From DASUNP01 sp963728545 (GTDB lineage Bacteria; Acidobacteriota; Blastocatellia; UBA7656), in assembly GCA_963728545.1 (NCBI GenBank), contig CAVSKO010000002.1, positions 1,240,001-1,304,000 on the forward strand: 64,000 bases of DNA, in the 5' to 3' direction. Positions 1 to 8,580 of this stretch are shown here, piece after piece. A program made the position numbers and the translations under genes. Numbering within the stretch: position 1 is the stretch's first letter; every line of letters starts with the position of its first letter. The notes beneath the pieces are model-generated. The model made no database searches and was not told where the DNA came from. It saw only the letters and a program-made list of their open reading frames with translations.

Positions 1-321
1 GAGGCGCTAAAGGAATACGAAATCGCGACGCAGCAATACGGAAAGCCTACGGCGCAGGTGCTGGTAAATCAGGGACTGGCCTATCTCGGCCTCAGGCGTT
101 ACGATCAGGCGGCAAGCTCTTTTTCAAAAGCCAGAGAGCTTGATCCGAATGATTTCGATCTCGATTATTATATAGGCCTTGCGCGTCACTACAGCGGCGA
201 CACGGATGGCGCAAAAGCCTCTTTTAGAAAGTACCTAGCCAATGCGCCTTCGGGGACATACGCCCAGGCAGTCAAGGACATACTCGCGGGCCGAGCCGAG
301 CCTACAATTCCCTCCCCTTAA
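1..321 (+). CDS. TPR-repeat protein, C-terminal part (5' end outside window)
   Basis: The frame is open from base 1 to a TAA at 319-321, so the start lies upstream of the window. The visible 106 residues contain tetratricopeptide-type helix pairs: an NQGLAYLGLRRYDQAASSF motif followed by ARELDPNDFDLDYYIGLARH, with the usual G/A/Y/P spacing. TPR repeats are protein-protein interaction scaffolds, and no catalytic domain is visible here. It ends with a short proline-rich tail. The next gene is convergent, 19 bases away. Membership of the TPR superfamily is well supported, but the specific role cannot be told from this fragment. Confidence 0.8.
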   Translation, partial: EALKEYEIATQQYGKPTAQVLVNQGLAYLGLRRYDQAASSFSKARELDPNDFDLDYYIGLARHYSGDTDGAKASFRKYLANAPSGTYAQAVKDILAGRAEPTIPSP

Positions 322-340
322 AACAAGCGTGCGCGAGTTC

Positions 341-1660
341 TTACCTGTTAAACTGAGCCTTACGGAGCTGCAAAGTAACTTTAGCTATTTGCCCGCCCGC
401 CGAGCCGGACATTGCCGGCTTCGTAGACGGCCCGCCGTTAGGATTTCTTGGCCGTCGCACCGGCGGTGTCTTCGCAACGGGCCGGCGAGATTGAGCCTGC
501 GCGGCCACGACTTCGACTTCGATCACGTTTTCTGAATAGGCCACGACGGGCGTCTTGAATGTCTTCCCTCCGACTGTAAAAGACTGCCCGTTGAACCATT
601 CATAGAGATCTAAATCGTCCATCTCTGTTTCAAGCTTAAAGCGAGAAGCCCCTTCGCTCATGCCCGTGCCCGGGTTCGCGGTTGCGCCCGTCCCTTTTAA
701 CCTCTCTATAACCGCCTGGACCTGCGGCGCCGAGGCCCAGTAAATAGTCAGGGTCTTTTCTTCTCGCAATTTCACGGTGTCGTATATGACATCGCTGTCG
801 GAATAGATCGCCTGGAACAATTGCCCGACGGCTACTTTTGCGATGACGGGCGCGACGGAATCGAGCGCCCTGTCGAAGGCGAGCATTGGCGAAGACCCGC
901 TCCCGCGCTCGCTCACGAGCGACTCGCCCAGGATCAGGCTCCCGTTAGGTCGCAGGATCGTGTGGATGAAATTGGCGTCCGAAATGTAACCGCCCTGGCT
1001 GAACGGCTTCGTTTCGGCTTCCGTGTCTATGTAGATCAAATAGTCCGCCCCGTATTGAGTCGCCTGACGTATGAGGGCTTTACGCTCGATTTCCGTAGGC
1101 GTGACTTTATCTTTTATCCGGAGGCTCACGGACTCCGTAGTGCTTTCAAAAGCGACGGGGCGAAGACCGGCCTGCTTGATTTTGTCGTTCATCAAAGCGC
1201 GCAATGTCTTTGCGGCTTTCGGGTCTTCGAAACGAGACGAGGGCATAACCATGACTTTTGGCGCATCCTTGCCAAAGCTGAGCACCTTGTTTTGCACGAG
1301 GGCCGAGACCATCAGCGCAAGGTTAACATCGCCTTCGACTGTGAGCGTCACCTTGGTTTCGTCGTCGTTGACGCGCTCGGTGACGACGTTGAACGAATTC
1401 AGGAACTGGTCGGGCGGGTCGAGCGCGATGTCTATGTCTTCGGCGTAACGGGTAGTGATCTCCTCCGAGAATTTCTCGGCGAGGAAATCGCGAAGCAACT
1501 GCTTTCTAGCTTTTGTTGCCGCGACCATCGAAGAAGCTTTTCGCGTCGCGCGGTTGTAATCATAAGTATATCTCTTGCGCAGCGTATCGGCTTTGCTCGT
1601 GGCTGAAAAAGAGATAAGCAGCAACAAGGTGGCGATGAAAAAAATAGGGATTCTTCTCAC
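341..1660 (-). CDS. secreted protein of unknown function, FlgT/CsgG-partner-like
   Basis: A 439-residue protein starting at GTG 1660, with an AGGAGA ribosome site about six bases upstream. Residues 1-24 form a signal peptide (hydrophobic core IPIFFIATLLLLISFSA, cut after SKA). The mature N-terminus (about 30-110) is an alpha/beta stretch like the N-terminal domain of FlgT-type periplasmic proteins. The middle (about 130-270) contains a PKVMVMPSSRF strand typical of CsgG/TolB-like lipoprotein partners. The tail is basic and proline-rich (RRPVAKTPPVRRPRNPNGG). It lies downstream of the CsgG-like gene on the same strand, separated by a palindromic repeat, so the two probably act together in the periplasm or outer membrane. 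I do not recognise a named family, and the FlgT resemblance is from layout only. Confidence 0.55.
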   Translation of the reverse strand: MRRIPIFFIATLLLLISFSATSKADTLRKRYTYDYNRATRKASSMVAATKARKQLLRDFLAEKFSEEITTRYAEDIDIALDPPDQFLNSFNVVTERVNDDETKVTLTVEGDVNLALMVSALVQNKVLSFGKDAPKVMVMPSSRFEDPKAAKTLRALMNDKIKQAGLRPVAFESTTESVSLRIKDKVTPTEIERKALIRQATQYGADYLIYIDTEAETKPFSQGGYISDANFIHTILRPNGSLILGESLVSERGSGSSPMLAFDRALDSVAPVIAKVAVGQLFQAIYSDSDVIYDTVKLREEKTLTIYWASAPQVQAVIERLKGTGATANPGTGMSEGASRFKLETEMDDLDLYEWFNGQSFTVGGKTFKTPVVAYSENVIEVEVVAAQAQSRRPVAKTPPVRRPRNPNGGPSTKPAMSGSAGGQIAKVTLQLRKAQFNR

Positions 1661-1690
1661 AACGTTCTCCTGGCTTAGAGCGAATTACAA

Positions 1691-1820
1691 ATGAGTGTAC
1701 GGGATTGGAGAGACATCTCACCGCAGAGACACAGAGAACACGGAGGATGCACAGAGTTTTTTCTCTGCGCCCGCTCTGTGTTCTCTGTGTCTGCGGCGGT
1801 GAATCTTCTTGCATTCCCTT
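1691..1820. repeat. dispersed palindromic intergenic repeat, copy 1
   Basis: A long imperfect inverted repeat. The left arm carries the CACCGCAGAGACACAGAG core and the right arm its complement, CTCTGTGTCTGCGGCGGTG. The same core occurs at 18252-18390 and 32771-32912. The outer flank at 1694-1703 (GAGTGTACGG) recurs at copy 3. The right flank (GGTGAATCTTCTT) is the reverse complement of the left inner flank of copy 3, so the two copies are the same element in opposite orientations. It separates the two CsgG-region genes. Confidence 0.8.
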
Positions 1821-1821
1821 A

Positions 1822-2766
1822 CTACCTGAGTTGTCTCACCGAGTAGTTGACCTTGATGCGGTCTAGCTTCGGCTGCGCATCGGGCGAGCCGTTCTCGTTA
1901 TAAGTTTCCACGACCGTAGTCCACGCAAGCTTCGGCTCGACGTTAGCGACGCGCAGGCGCGCGTACTTGGTCGTCACATAAGAGAGCACCTCTCCGGCTG
2001 CGTTCTTAATCGGCTCGTCTTCGCTGTAGACTTCAAACTCTTGCCCGACCTGTATCGCTTGATCGCTGCCCAGATCGATTGCCACTCGCCCTCCGCGAAC
2101 GAAGACCACAAGCCCGCCGACAGGGACCGACGTGCCGATCTCTTGAGAAAATTGCGCGGCGATCTTCTCCATAGCTTTTCGATAGCCTTCTTGCCTCATG
2201 TCTGACTCGCTTCTCGATTTCGTCAGGGTATTCTTGCTCATCTTTTCTTCATAGGATTTCGAGAGCTTCAAGACGCCCGTCTCGGCATTGATCATCTGTA
2301 TCTGCACCTTGCTTTTGACGTCGGCAGAAACATCTCCCGGAAGGTTGCTCCGCCCGATTATGCTCCCGATGCCGCTCGTTTTGGCCTTTGTCATCGAAAC
2401 GTCCAGCGCGTTCCCGACGATAATGAATTTCGCCGATAACAGTCTTCCGACGCGGGTTGCTTGCTTCGGGTCAACGAGATCCGAGTTGTTAAAGCCCTGC
2501 TCGGATAGAATCTTGTCGCGCTGAGCCGCGGTGATCAATTCAAACCTGCCGGCTTGCGACAGCGCATCTTCGAGAGTAGCTGTCGTTATGTTGGTCGTCC
2601 AAGAGGTGTCGCCCGAGCCTGTCCCGATAACCACGACGCGGGGCTTGCCGCTTTGCGGAGGGGCCTCGCCGCTGCGCCGTTGCGCCGAACCGGTCGTCAC
2701 GGATAATAAAATCATTGCTATCGCGATGCTTGTAGCCAGATATTTTCCTTTGGCGTTGCTCATCAT
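1822..2766 (-). CDS. CsgG/HfaB-like secreted protein
   Basis: A 314-residue protein. Residues 1-29 are a signal peptide ending in GSAQ. There is no lipobox cysteine, unlike classical CsgG. Residues about 42-215 match the CsgG fold: RVVVIG strand, then TATLEDALSQAGRFELITAA, DKILSEQGF and AKFIIVGNAL. Residues about 220-310 form a beta-rich tail (GGLVVFVRGGRVAIDLGSD, VGQEFEVYSE) like the C-terminal domain of FlgT. CsgG proteins form outer-membrane export pores for curli, but no CsgA/B/E/F genes are seen here, so a more general envelope role is likely. Start ATG is at 2766. It is followed downstream by the partner secreted protein. The family call is fairly secure; the function is inferred. Confidence 0.7.
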   Translation of the reverse strand: MMSNAKGKYLATSIAIAMILLSVTTGSAQRRSGEAPPQSGKPRVVVIGTGSGDTSWTTNITTATLEDALSQAGRFELITAAQRDKILSEQGFNNSDLVDPKQATRVGRLLSAKFIIVGNALDVSMTKAKTSGIGSIIGRSNLPGDVSADVKSKVQIQMINAETGVLKLSKSYEEKMSKNTLTKSRSESDMRQEGYRKAMEKIAAQFSQEIGTSVPVGGLVVFVRGGRVAIDLGSDQAIQVGQEFEVYSEDEPIKNAAGEVLSYVTTKYARLRVANVEPKLAWTTVVETYNENGSPDAQPKLDRIKVNYSVRQLR

Positions 2767-3039
2767 GCCTCCAATTCAATATTCCGGCGGATTGCCGGGT
2801 TGGTTGTGAATAGTCGCTGTCTATTTGAAAGGCGCGGGGGTTGAAGTTTTGAGGATAAGAATCCGGTTATTTCCTGAGTCAGCCTTCTTTTTGTCCACCC
2901 GTCTGCCGTCTTCATCGCTTCTTTGCTTTCCAGGTGTTTATACTAACCGAAGCCGTCAGCTTTCGCTACTGCTTTCTATAGTGAGGCTTCACGACCGGCG
3001 CGACTATTGATTATAATAATATTTACTTGAGGTCAATCC

Positions 3040-3408
3040 ATGTTACACGACGACGGGAGCAATATTCTATCGGGGCGCGCTCTGAATCCGCTTGAGATTT
3101 ATCTTGAGATGAAAAAGCGGCTCGACCAGGGCGCGAAGGCGGCAGCCATGGCGACCGTTATAAAAACGCGCGGCTCGACGCCTCAGCGGGAGGGGGCAAA
3201 GCTCGTTGTTTTTGACGACGGCACTTTTATCGGCACGGTCGGGGGCGGGTGCGTGGAGGCGGACATTTGGGCCGAAGCGCGCGAAGTGCTTCGCACCGGC
3301 AAGGCGGCCATTTTTCATTTCGACCTTGCGGGCGATTTTGAAGACGACGAAGGCATGGTCTGTGGGGGACAGATGGATGTTCTTATCGAGCGATGGTCAT
3401 ACGAATAA
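3040..3408 (+). CDS. XdhC/CoxI family protein, short form
   Basis: A 122-residue protein with the XdhC/CoxI N-terminal domain. Signature pieces are ATVIKTRGSTPQREGAKLVV, the glycine-rich GTVGGGCVEAD, and EGMVCGGQMDVLIE near the C-terminus. XdhC proteins bind and insert molybdenum cofactor into xanthine dehydrogenase or CO dehydrogenase. Full-length members carry a further C-terminal Rossmann domain; this one stops before it, as stand-alone short members do. ATG 3040 is preceded by a possible GAGGT ribosome site and an AT-rich stretch (TATAATAAT at 3012-3020) that may serve as promoter. No molybdoenzyme gene is nearby in the window, so its partner is elsewhere. No frameshifted Rossmann remnant was seen downstream. 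Confidence 0.8.
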   Translation: MLHDDGSNILSGRALNPLEIYLEMKKRLDQGAKAAAMATVIKTRGSTPQREGAKLVVFDDGTFIGTVGGGCVEADIWAEAREVLRTGKAAIFHFDLAGDFEDDEGMVCGGQMDVLIERWSYE

Positions 3409-3532
3409 CCTCAACATGGTCTCCCCGTTACGCCCTTTCTGTCAGGGCTTCTATTGAAAGGCAGTCGCATTAATTTCTCAACCGTATGGAAAATCATTGT
3501 CCACAAAGGGGTATGTGCTAAACTCTGACTCT

Positions 3533-4912
3533 ATGTCTGACCAGCGGGTCCTAATAGTCGACGACGAGGAACCTGCGCGCCAAGGGTTAAGCGAGCTAGT
3601 GGCGGGCTGGGGCTACAGGACGGAAACGGCTGCCGATGGCCGCGAAGCGCTTCTGCGCATAGACTCGTTCGCTCCGCTAGTCGTTATCACCGACGTTGTG
3701 ATGCCGAACCTGGACGGGTTTCAGTTGCTCTCGCACATTCGCGAGGACCGCCCGCAAACCGCCGTCATACTGCTCACGGGCCAGGGGTCTGTAGACGCAG
3801 CGATCCGTTCCGTAAAAGAAGAGGGAGCGTTCTATTATTTTGAAAAGCCTATTGACACGCGCCGCCTCCAGCTTGTCTTAAGAAAGGCCGCAGAATACAG
3901 CAGCACCCGCCACGAGAACGAGCTTCTCCGCCGCCAGCTTCGCCAGTACGGCGCATTCGGCGAGATGGTCGGGAACAGCGAGGCGATGCGCGAAATATAC
4001 ACGCTCGTCGAGCAGGTCGCGCCCAGCGCCGTTTCAGTCCTTGTGACGGGCGATTCCGGCACGGGAAAAGAGATGGTCGCGCGGACCATACACAAGCTAA
4101 GCCCGCGCACGAACCTGCCGTTTATCGCCATCAATTGCGCCGCCGTGCCGGAGACCCTGATGGAGTCAGAGCTGTTCGGCCACGAAAAAGGGGCATTCAC
4201 GGGAGCAGCCGATCGGAGGATCGGCTGTTTTGAGCTTGCAAATACCGGGACGCTGCTGCTGGACGAGATCGCCGAGATGCCGTTTCTGCTGCAGGCAAAG
4301 CTGCTGCGCGTGCTGGAAGACAAAAAAGTCCGGCGGCTCGGCTCGACAAAAGAGATGAACGTCAATGTCCGCGTCATAGCCGCTACAAACAAAGACCCGT
4401 ACAAAGCCGCTCAAGAAGGCACGTTGAGAGAGGACTTGCTGTACAGGCTTAACGTCATTACAATAAAGCTGCCCCCGCTGCGCGATCACAGAGATGATGT
4501 TCCATTGCTCGTGCAGCACATGATAGAGGAGTTGAGCCGACGCCACGCAAAGACTGCGCGGCTGATCTCGACCGAGGCGATGGAGGCGCTGCTTGGTTAT
4601 TATTGGCCCGGCAACGTTCGCGAGCTTCGCAACGTGATAGAGCGAGCCGTCGTTATTTGCGATGGCGAGCAGATCGAAAAGCGCCACCTGCCATCGCACA
4701 TCACAGGCCAGAAACCCTCACCTAGCGCAGACGCAGTGATGATACCTATAGGAATGCCGCTTGAAGAAGTCGAGCGCCGCGTGATATTGAGCACGCTCGC
4801 TCGGACCGATTATAACAAGACGCGCACTGCTGAGACCCTGCGCATAAGCCTGAAGACGCTACACAACAAATTGAAAGCTTACCGCGAGGCGGGCTTGGAA
4901 AACGAAGGATGA
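3533..4912 (+). CDS. sigma-54-dependent NtrC-family response regulator
   Basis: A 459-residue regulator in the order receiver, AAA+, Fis-type HTH. Receiver residues are the acidic pair D10/D11, phospho-acceptor D54 (VVITDVVMP) and K105 (FEKP). The AAA+ module has Walker A (GDSGTGKE), the GAFTGA loop that contacts sigma-54, Walker B (LLLDEIAEM) and the PGNVRELRN motif. The C-terminus (RTAETLRISLKTLHNKL) is the DNA-binding helix-turn-helix. I chose ATG 3533 because MSDQRVLIVDD fits the family; an upstream TTG at 3497 in the same frame would add 12 unlikely residues. The sensor kinase at 5056 follows and is the probable partner. Targets are unknown. Confidence 0.9.
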   Translation: MSDQRVLIVDDEEPARQGLSELVAGWGYRTETAADGREALLRIDSFAPLVVITDVVMPNLDGFQLLSHIREDRPQTAVILLTGQGSVDAAIRSVKEEGAFYYFEKPIDTRRLQLVLRKAAEYSSTRHENELLRRQLRQYGAFGEMVGNSEAMREIYTLVEQVAPSAVSVLVTGDSGTGKEMVARTIHKLSPRTNLPFIAINCAAVPETLMESELFGHEKGAFTGAADRRIGCFELANTGTLLLDEIAEMPFLLQAKLLRVLEDKKVRRLGSTKEMNVNVRVIAATNKDPYKAAQEGTLREDLLYRLNVITIKLPPLRDHRDDVPLLVQHMIEELSRRHAKTARLISTEAMEALLGYYWPGNVRELRNVIERAVVICDGEQIEKRHLPSHITGQKPSPSADAVMIPIGMPLEEVERRVILSTLARTDYNKTRTAETLRISLKTLHNKLKAYREAGLENEG

Positions 4913-5046
4913 CAGATGAAGGATAAAGGATGAAAAAGATTTGAAATATCAAATCGCGGCGCGCGTTAGCGCATAATCCGCCATGCAAATTTCAGATGTC
5001 GAGGTTAAGTCCTCTTCATCCTTCACCCCTCATCCCTCATCCTTAT
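4908..5046. repeat. low-complexity inverted repeat between regulator and kinase
   Basis: The left side has iterated GATGAAGGATAAAGGATGA purine tracts (about 4908-4932) and the right side the complementary CTTCATCCTTCACCCCTCATC tract (about 5018-5045). Between them is a small palindrome, GATTTGAAATATCAAATC (about 4939-4956). The arms could fold into a large hairpin in the intercistronic mRNA. Similar AAATTTCAAATTT-type palindromes are at 61961-61986 and, partly, 23138-23155. I infer a non-coding repeat rather than a gene. Confidence 0.55.
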
Positions 5047-5055
5047 CACTTAATT

Positions 5056-6993
5056 ATGGCTTCCACAGTTACGGCGGGCGAACAGCTAGGACAGGAAGAG
5101 ATCAAAGAGGCGAGAGCTACCCGCTCACGCGCATCGCTCTGGTCCAGGCTCGGCCTGCGCGCACGCCAGATAGCCTTGATCACGCTGTTCGTCGCCCTAG
5201 TCGTGATGGTTATAACGGTAATAAACGTCGCGCATCTTACGGGAGTTATAATCAGCCGCACCGAAGAGCAGACCCGACAGCTTTCAGACCAGATCATTTA
5301 CGCCGTTCAACAGGAGGTGGCGCATAATATTCCGATCAATGACCCTAACCCGTATTCGGCGCTTGCGAGCGAGCATTCGGGTGTTCGCGGGCTGATGGAA
5401 TCAACTATCGTTACTTCGCGGCAGATCACCTATCTTTACCTTACAAACGTGAGCGGGCAGATAATTACCGACTCGAAGGGGCGGCTTGAGCTGGCGGCCA
5501 ACCGTCACATGATCGGCGATATTCCGACAGACAGGCCCGATCTCAGCAAGTTGGCAGATGAGGGCGCATTCGTTCAGCTTTACAGGGTGTTTCTGGAAGC
5601 GCCTATTTATGAGTATCGCAAGCGGCTCGATAACAAAAGCGGGATCAATGCCGAGCTTCACATAGGCGTATCGGCCACGGCGATCCGGCGCGAGTTGCTT
5701 ATGCCGATTGGCACAAATGTTTTTATCGGGCTTATGGCGATACTCGGCGCGGCCATCGTGGCCATAAGCTCAGCCAATCTTCTGTTGCGGCCACTTCAAG
5801 CGATTTCGACAAGCATCGATCAGCTTGAGCTTGGCGGAGAGACGGATGCAATCAGCAAAGCCGATTTGCCGCAAGACCAGATGGTGACGGGTGTGACTGC
5901 GCGGCTGAAACAGCTCGGCGAGCGATTAGCCGGCGAGCGCTCGGAATTAGAGATCATGCGTGGCCGCCTGCGACAGGTGATAAGCCACCTCGAAGAGCGG
6001 TTGCTGTTGATAAACCGCGAAGGGCGCGTCATTCTGGCAAGCCCTGACGCCGAGCGGATTCTCGGCGTAAACGACCTTGAACTTGCGGGACTACCTATAG
6101 ACGAAAGCCTCGGGGCGAACCACCCGTTAGTCTCGCTTGTAGAGCGCGCCTTTGGCGAGCGTAAATCGATAGCCCGGTCAACGCTGATGGTTACAGATGG
6201 TGGGCGCAAGCGCCAATTGCTCGTCTCATTGCAATACATCGAAGACGCAGGCGAGCCTGTCGGCGCGCTTGTCAGCCTGCGCGACTACGAGTCGTTTCAA
6301 AGATTCGAATCGCAGTGGGATTTGTCTAAAAAGCTTGCCGATCTTGGGCGCATTACATCGGGTATCGCGCACGAAGTCAAAAATCCGCTCAACGCCATGG
6401 TGATCCATCTTGAAATCTTAAGATCAAAGCTCGAATCCCAGACCGCAGACCCGACTCCACAGATCGAGATACTCGACTCGGAAATAAAACGGCTCGACCG
6501 CGTTGTGGCCACGTTCCTCAATTTCACGCGACCCGTCGAGATACATCTCCAGCCTCTGGATTTGAATACGACCGTGAGCCACGTCGTTGCACTTGCCTCG
6601 ACCGAAGCAGAAGAGCGAGGCGTGACTATTCACAAAGAGGTCGCATCAGGCGAATTGATCGTAAAAGGCGATGCCGATCTTCTCAAACAGGCTCTGCTGA
6701 ACGTCATCATAAACGGGTGCCAGGCGATGCCCGAAGGCGGCCCGCTCAAAGTGACGACGCTGAGAGGCGCGGACGGTTCGGCGCGCATCATTATCAGCGA
6801 CCGAGGTGTCGGCATTGCAGAAGATGGCCACGATAGAATTTTCAACCTCTATTACACCACAAAGAAAGGCGGCACGGGCATCGGCCTGGCCCAGGCCTTC
6901 CGAGCCGTGCAACTCCACAACGGCAACATACGCTTCGAGAGCGAAGTCGGCGTCGGCACTACTTTTGAGATCATCCTGCCCGCGCTGAGCTAG
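5056..6993 (+). CDS. PAS-domain sensor histidine kinase
   Basis: A 645-residue membrane kinase. The first membrane segment is at about 38-60 (IALITLFVALVVMVITVI) and the second at about 215-240 (IGLMAILGAAIVAISSANLLL), enclosing an extracytoplasmic sensing region of about 150 residues. Then come a HAMP-like linker, a PAS domain (LLLINREGRVILASPDAERILG) and the HisKA box GIAHEVKNPLNAM, with the phospho-accepting histidine at residue 439. The HATPase domain has the N box (LLNVIINGCQAM) and G boxes (DRGVGIAEDG, GGTGIGLA). ATG 5056 (MASTVTAGEQ) is preferred; the in-frame upstream start at 4996 would translate the repeat. It is 143 bases after the NtrC-type regulator and probably phosphorylates it. 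The signal is unknown. Confidence 0.9.
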   Translation: MASTVTAGEQLGQEEIKEARATRSRASLWSRLGLRARQIALITLFVALVVMVITVINVAHLTGVIISRTEEQTRQLSDQIIYAVQQEVAHNIPINDPNPYSALASEHSGVRGLMESTIVTSRQITYLYLTNVSGQIITDSKGRLELAANRHMIGDIPTDRPDLSKLADEGAFVQLYRVFLEAPIYEYRKRLDNKSGINAELHIGVSATAIRRELLMPIGTNVFIGLMAILGAAIVAISSANLLLRPLQAISTSIDQLELGGETDAISKADLPQDQMVTGVTARLKQLGERLAGERSELEIMRGRLRQVISHLEERLLLINREGRVILASPDAERILGVNDLELAGLPIDESLGANHPLVSLVERAFGERKSIARSTLMVTDGGRKRQLLVSLQYIEDAGEPVGALVSLRDYESFQRFESQWDLSKKLADLGRITSGIAHEVKNPLNAMVIHLEILRSKLESQTADPTPQIEILDSEIKRLDRVVATFLNFTRPVEIHLQPLDLNTTVSHVVALASTEAEERGVTIHKEVASGELIVKGDADLLKQALLNVIINGCQAMPEGGPLKVTTLRGADGSARIIISDRGVGIAEDGHDRIFNLYYTTKKGGTGIGLAQAFRAVQLHNGNIRFESEVGVGTTFEIILPALS

Positions 6994-7111
6994 AAATTCT
7001 CGCCAAATCGAAAAGAAAATCTTTCCAGGGAGGTCAACTCTCCGCTCGCCGATTTCATCACAGCCTGGGGTATATACAGATGAGGCAGACGGGATTGCCG
7101 GAGGAATCATA

Positions 7112-8380
7112 ATGTTTTTGCAATCCATCAAGCGATCACTTGCAGCGACAATGAGCGCGCTCGTTTTGACGGCGACCTTTGTCGCGGCCCAGGATACGGA
7201 AATCCTTCCTCAAATAAAGCGGCCCAGGGTTAATACAAAAGAGAATACTCGTGTCGGGCCGACCGTAGAGTTAGAAAAAAGCCAGGTCTTTAGCAGAATC
7301 ACCGGTATCGAAGGCGTGCGTACGCTTGAGAGCAAGAAGACGCGTATATTCAACAAAGATGCCCGAAAAGCGCGCAACTGGCAGGCCGAAGCCGTCATCA
7401 CGCCGCAGGATTTTGGAACAGGCAGCGGCGATATATTCGAGGTAGAGCCTAATGATCGCATAGCGCAGGGCGTATCTCTTCCAGTCAATATTTTCGGAGA
7501 GATAAGCTTTGACGGCGATGTCAACTTCTTCGCGTTTCAAGGGCTTGCAGGCCAGCAGGTCGTTATCGAGCCGTTTGCCGCGCGGCTGCAAAACTCGGAT
7601 CTGGTTGCCGACATCGCGCTGTTTGATTCGGCGGGACGTCTTATCACTTCAGATTTCGGAGACGTCGAAACTGATCCGTTGATACGTTTCACTCCCTCCA
7701 GCGACGAAGTCCTAATCGTAGGCATTGCGGATGTCGAAGATTTCGGCGGCAGGAATTTCGATTATGTGCTCAATATCGTGCGAGGCCTAGATGTTGATGA
7801 AATAGAGCCAAACGGAACTATCGCGCAAAGTTTGCCGCAGCTTCCGGTAACGATTTTCGGAGAGATAGATGGTCGCACGGACGTCGATTTTTACAGCTTC
7901 TTTGCCAATGCAGGCCAGACGCTTATCGTTGACGTTGACGCAGAGGTCTTCGGTTCAAGGCTCGATCCTGAGATAAATCTGACCGATCCGGCCACTGGCG
8001 TTGAATTCGTCTACAATGATCAGTCTGACGGAGACGACTCGCGCTATAACATAGTTTTGCCTTTCACCGGCCGCTACGTGATCGGCATAGGGTCTTTCGA
8101 CAGTGATTCCAGCGGTTTTTACCGCTTGAATGCTTCGTTGGTTTCTGCCAGCGGCGCTCCTACTATAATCGGCGCGACGAAAATATCAAAGAAAATTTCA
8201 GAAGTGATAGGTTCGGGGTTCGCTTCAAGAGCAGTTGTAGAAGTCAATGGCCGCAGCCGCAAGACGACCTTTGTAAACAGCGGCACGCTGCGTGCAAAAG
8301 TAAAGGTGAAGGCGGGAGATGTCGTTACTGTAATAAATCCGCCCGACGACAGGCGATCCAATCCTTTAATAGTGCAATAA
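7112..8380 (+). CDS. secreted protein with two PPC domains and a C-terminal IPT-like module
   Basis: A 422-residue secreted protein. The signal peptide spans about 1-26 (ATMSALVLTATFVAA). Two bacterial pre-peptidase C-terminal (PPC) domains follow, at about 108-225 (EVEPNDRIAQG ... DVNFFAFQGLAGQQVVIE) and about 228-345 (EIEPNGTIAQS ... DVDFYSFFANAGQTLIVDV). The last 75 residues (APTIIGATKISKKISEVIGSG) look like an IPT/TIG beta-sandwich that also ends the matrixin at 9857 and the BNR protein at 14455. PPC domains usually aid folding or targeting of secreted proteases; no protease domain is present, so this one is probably a surface or extracellular binding protein. ATG 7112 has a GGAGGAATCATA ribosome site. 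Confidence 0.75.
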   Translation: MFLQSIKRSLAATMSALVLTATFVAAQDTEILPQIKRPRVNTKENTRVGPTVELEKSQVFSRITGIEGVRTLESKKTRIFNKDARKARNWQAEAVITPQDFGTGSGDIFEVEPNDRIAQGVSLPVNIFGEISFDGDVNFFAFQGLAGQQVVIEPFAARLQNSDLVADIALFDSAGRLITSDFGDVETDPLIRFTPSSDEVLIVGIADVEDFGGRNFDYVLNIVRGLDVDEIEPNGTIAQSLPQLPVTIFGEIDGRTDVDFYSFFANAGQTLIVDVDAEVFGSRLDPEINLTDPATGVEFVYNDQSDGDDSRYNIVLPFTGRYVIGIGSFDSDSSGFYRLNASLVSASGAPTIIGATKISKKISEVIGSGFASRAVVEVNGRSRKTTFVNSGTLRAKVKVKAGDVVTVINPPDDRRSNPLIVQ

Positions 8381-8429
8381 AAGCAGATCGCCGGGGCCTT
8401 GAACCAGGCCAAAACAATTGATCTTTAAG

Positions 8430-8540
8430 CAGGCAGGCCGAACTTATTGCCCGATATGGTGGGTCAACCACCCGATATGGTCGGAAGGGTACGTCAATCG
8501 TACTCTTTGAGTCTGTAAAAAATACAGGCTGCCTGCCTCT
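8430..8540. other. structured intergenic region with direct and inverted repeats
   Basis: Between the PPC protein and the glycine-zipper gene, CCCGATATGGT is repeated directly at 8450-8460 and 8471-8481. An inverted pair, AGGCAGGC at 8431-8438 and GCCTGCCT at 8531-8538, encloses them. It ends 40 bases before the next start, so it may be a regulatory leader or operator pair. No known riboswitch pattern was recognised. Confidence 0.35.
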
Positions 8541-8580
8541 GAAAGAATCTAAGTTGAGCAAATTAGGAGGAGAGCACACA

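Noticed and set aside
3408..3533. XdhC gene broken before its Rossmann domain
   Set aside because: No Rossmann-like remnant follows in any frame, and short XdhC proteins of this size are known, so it is taken as complete.
8430..8540. Possible riboswitch in the leader of the glycine-zipper gene
   Set aside because: Repeats and a small inverted pair are present, but no conserved core of a known riboswitch class was recognised.
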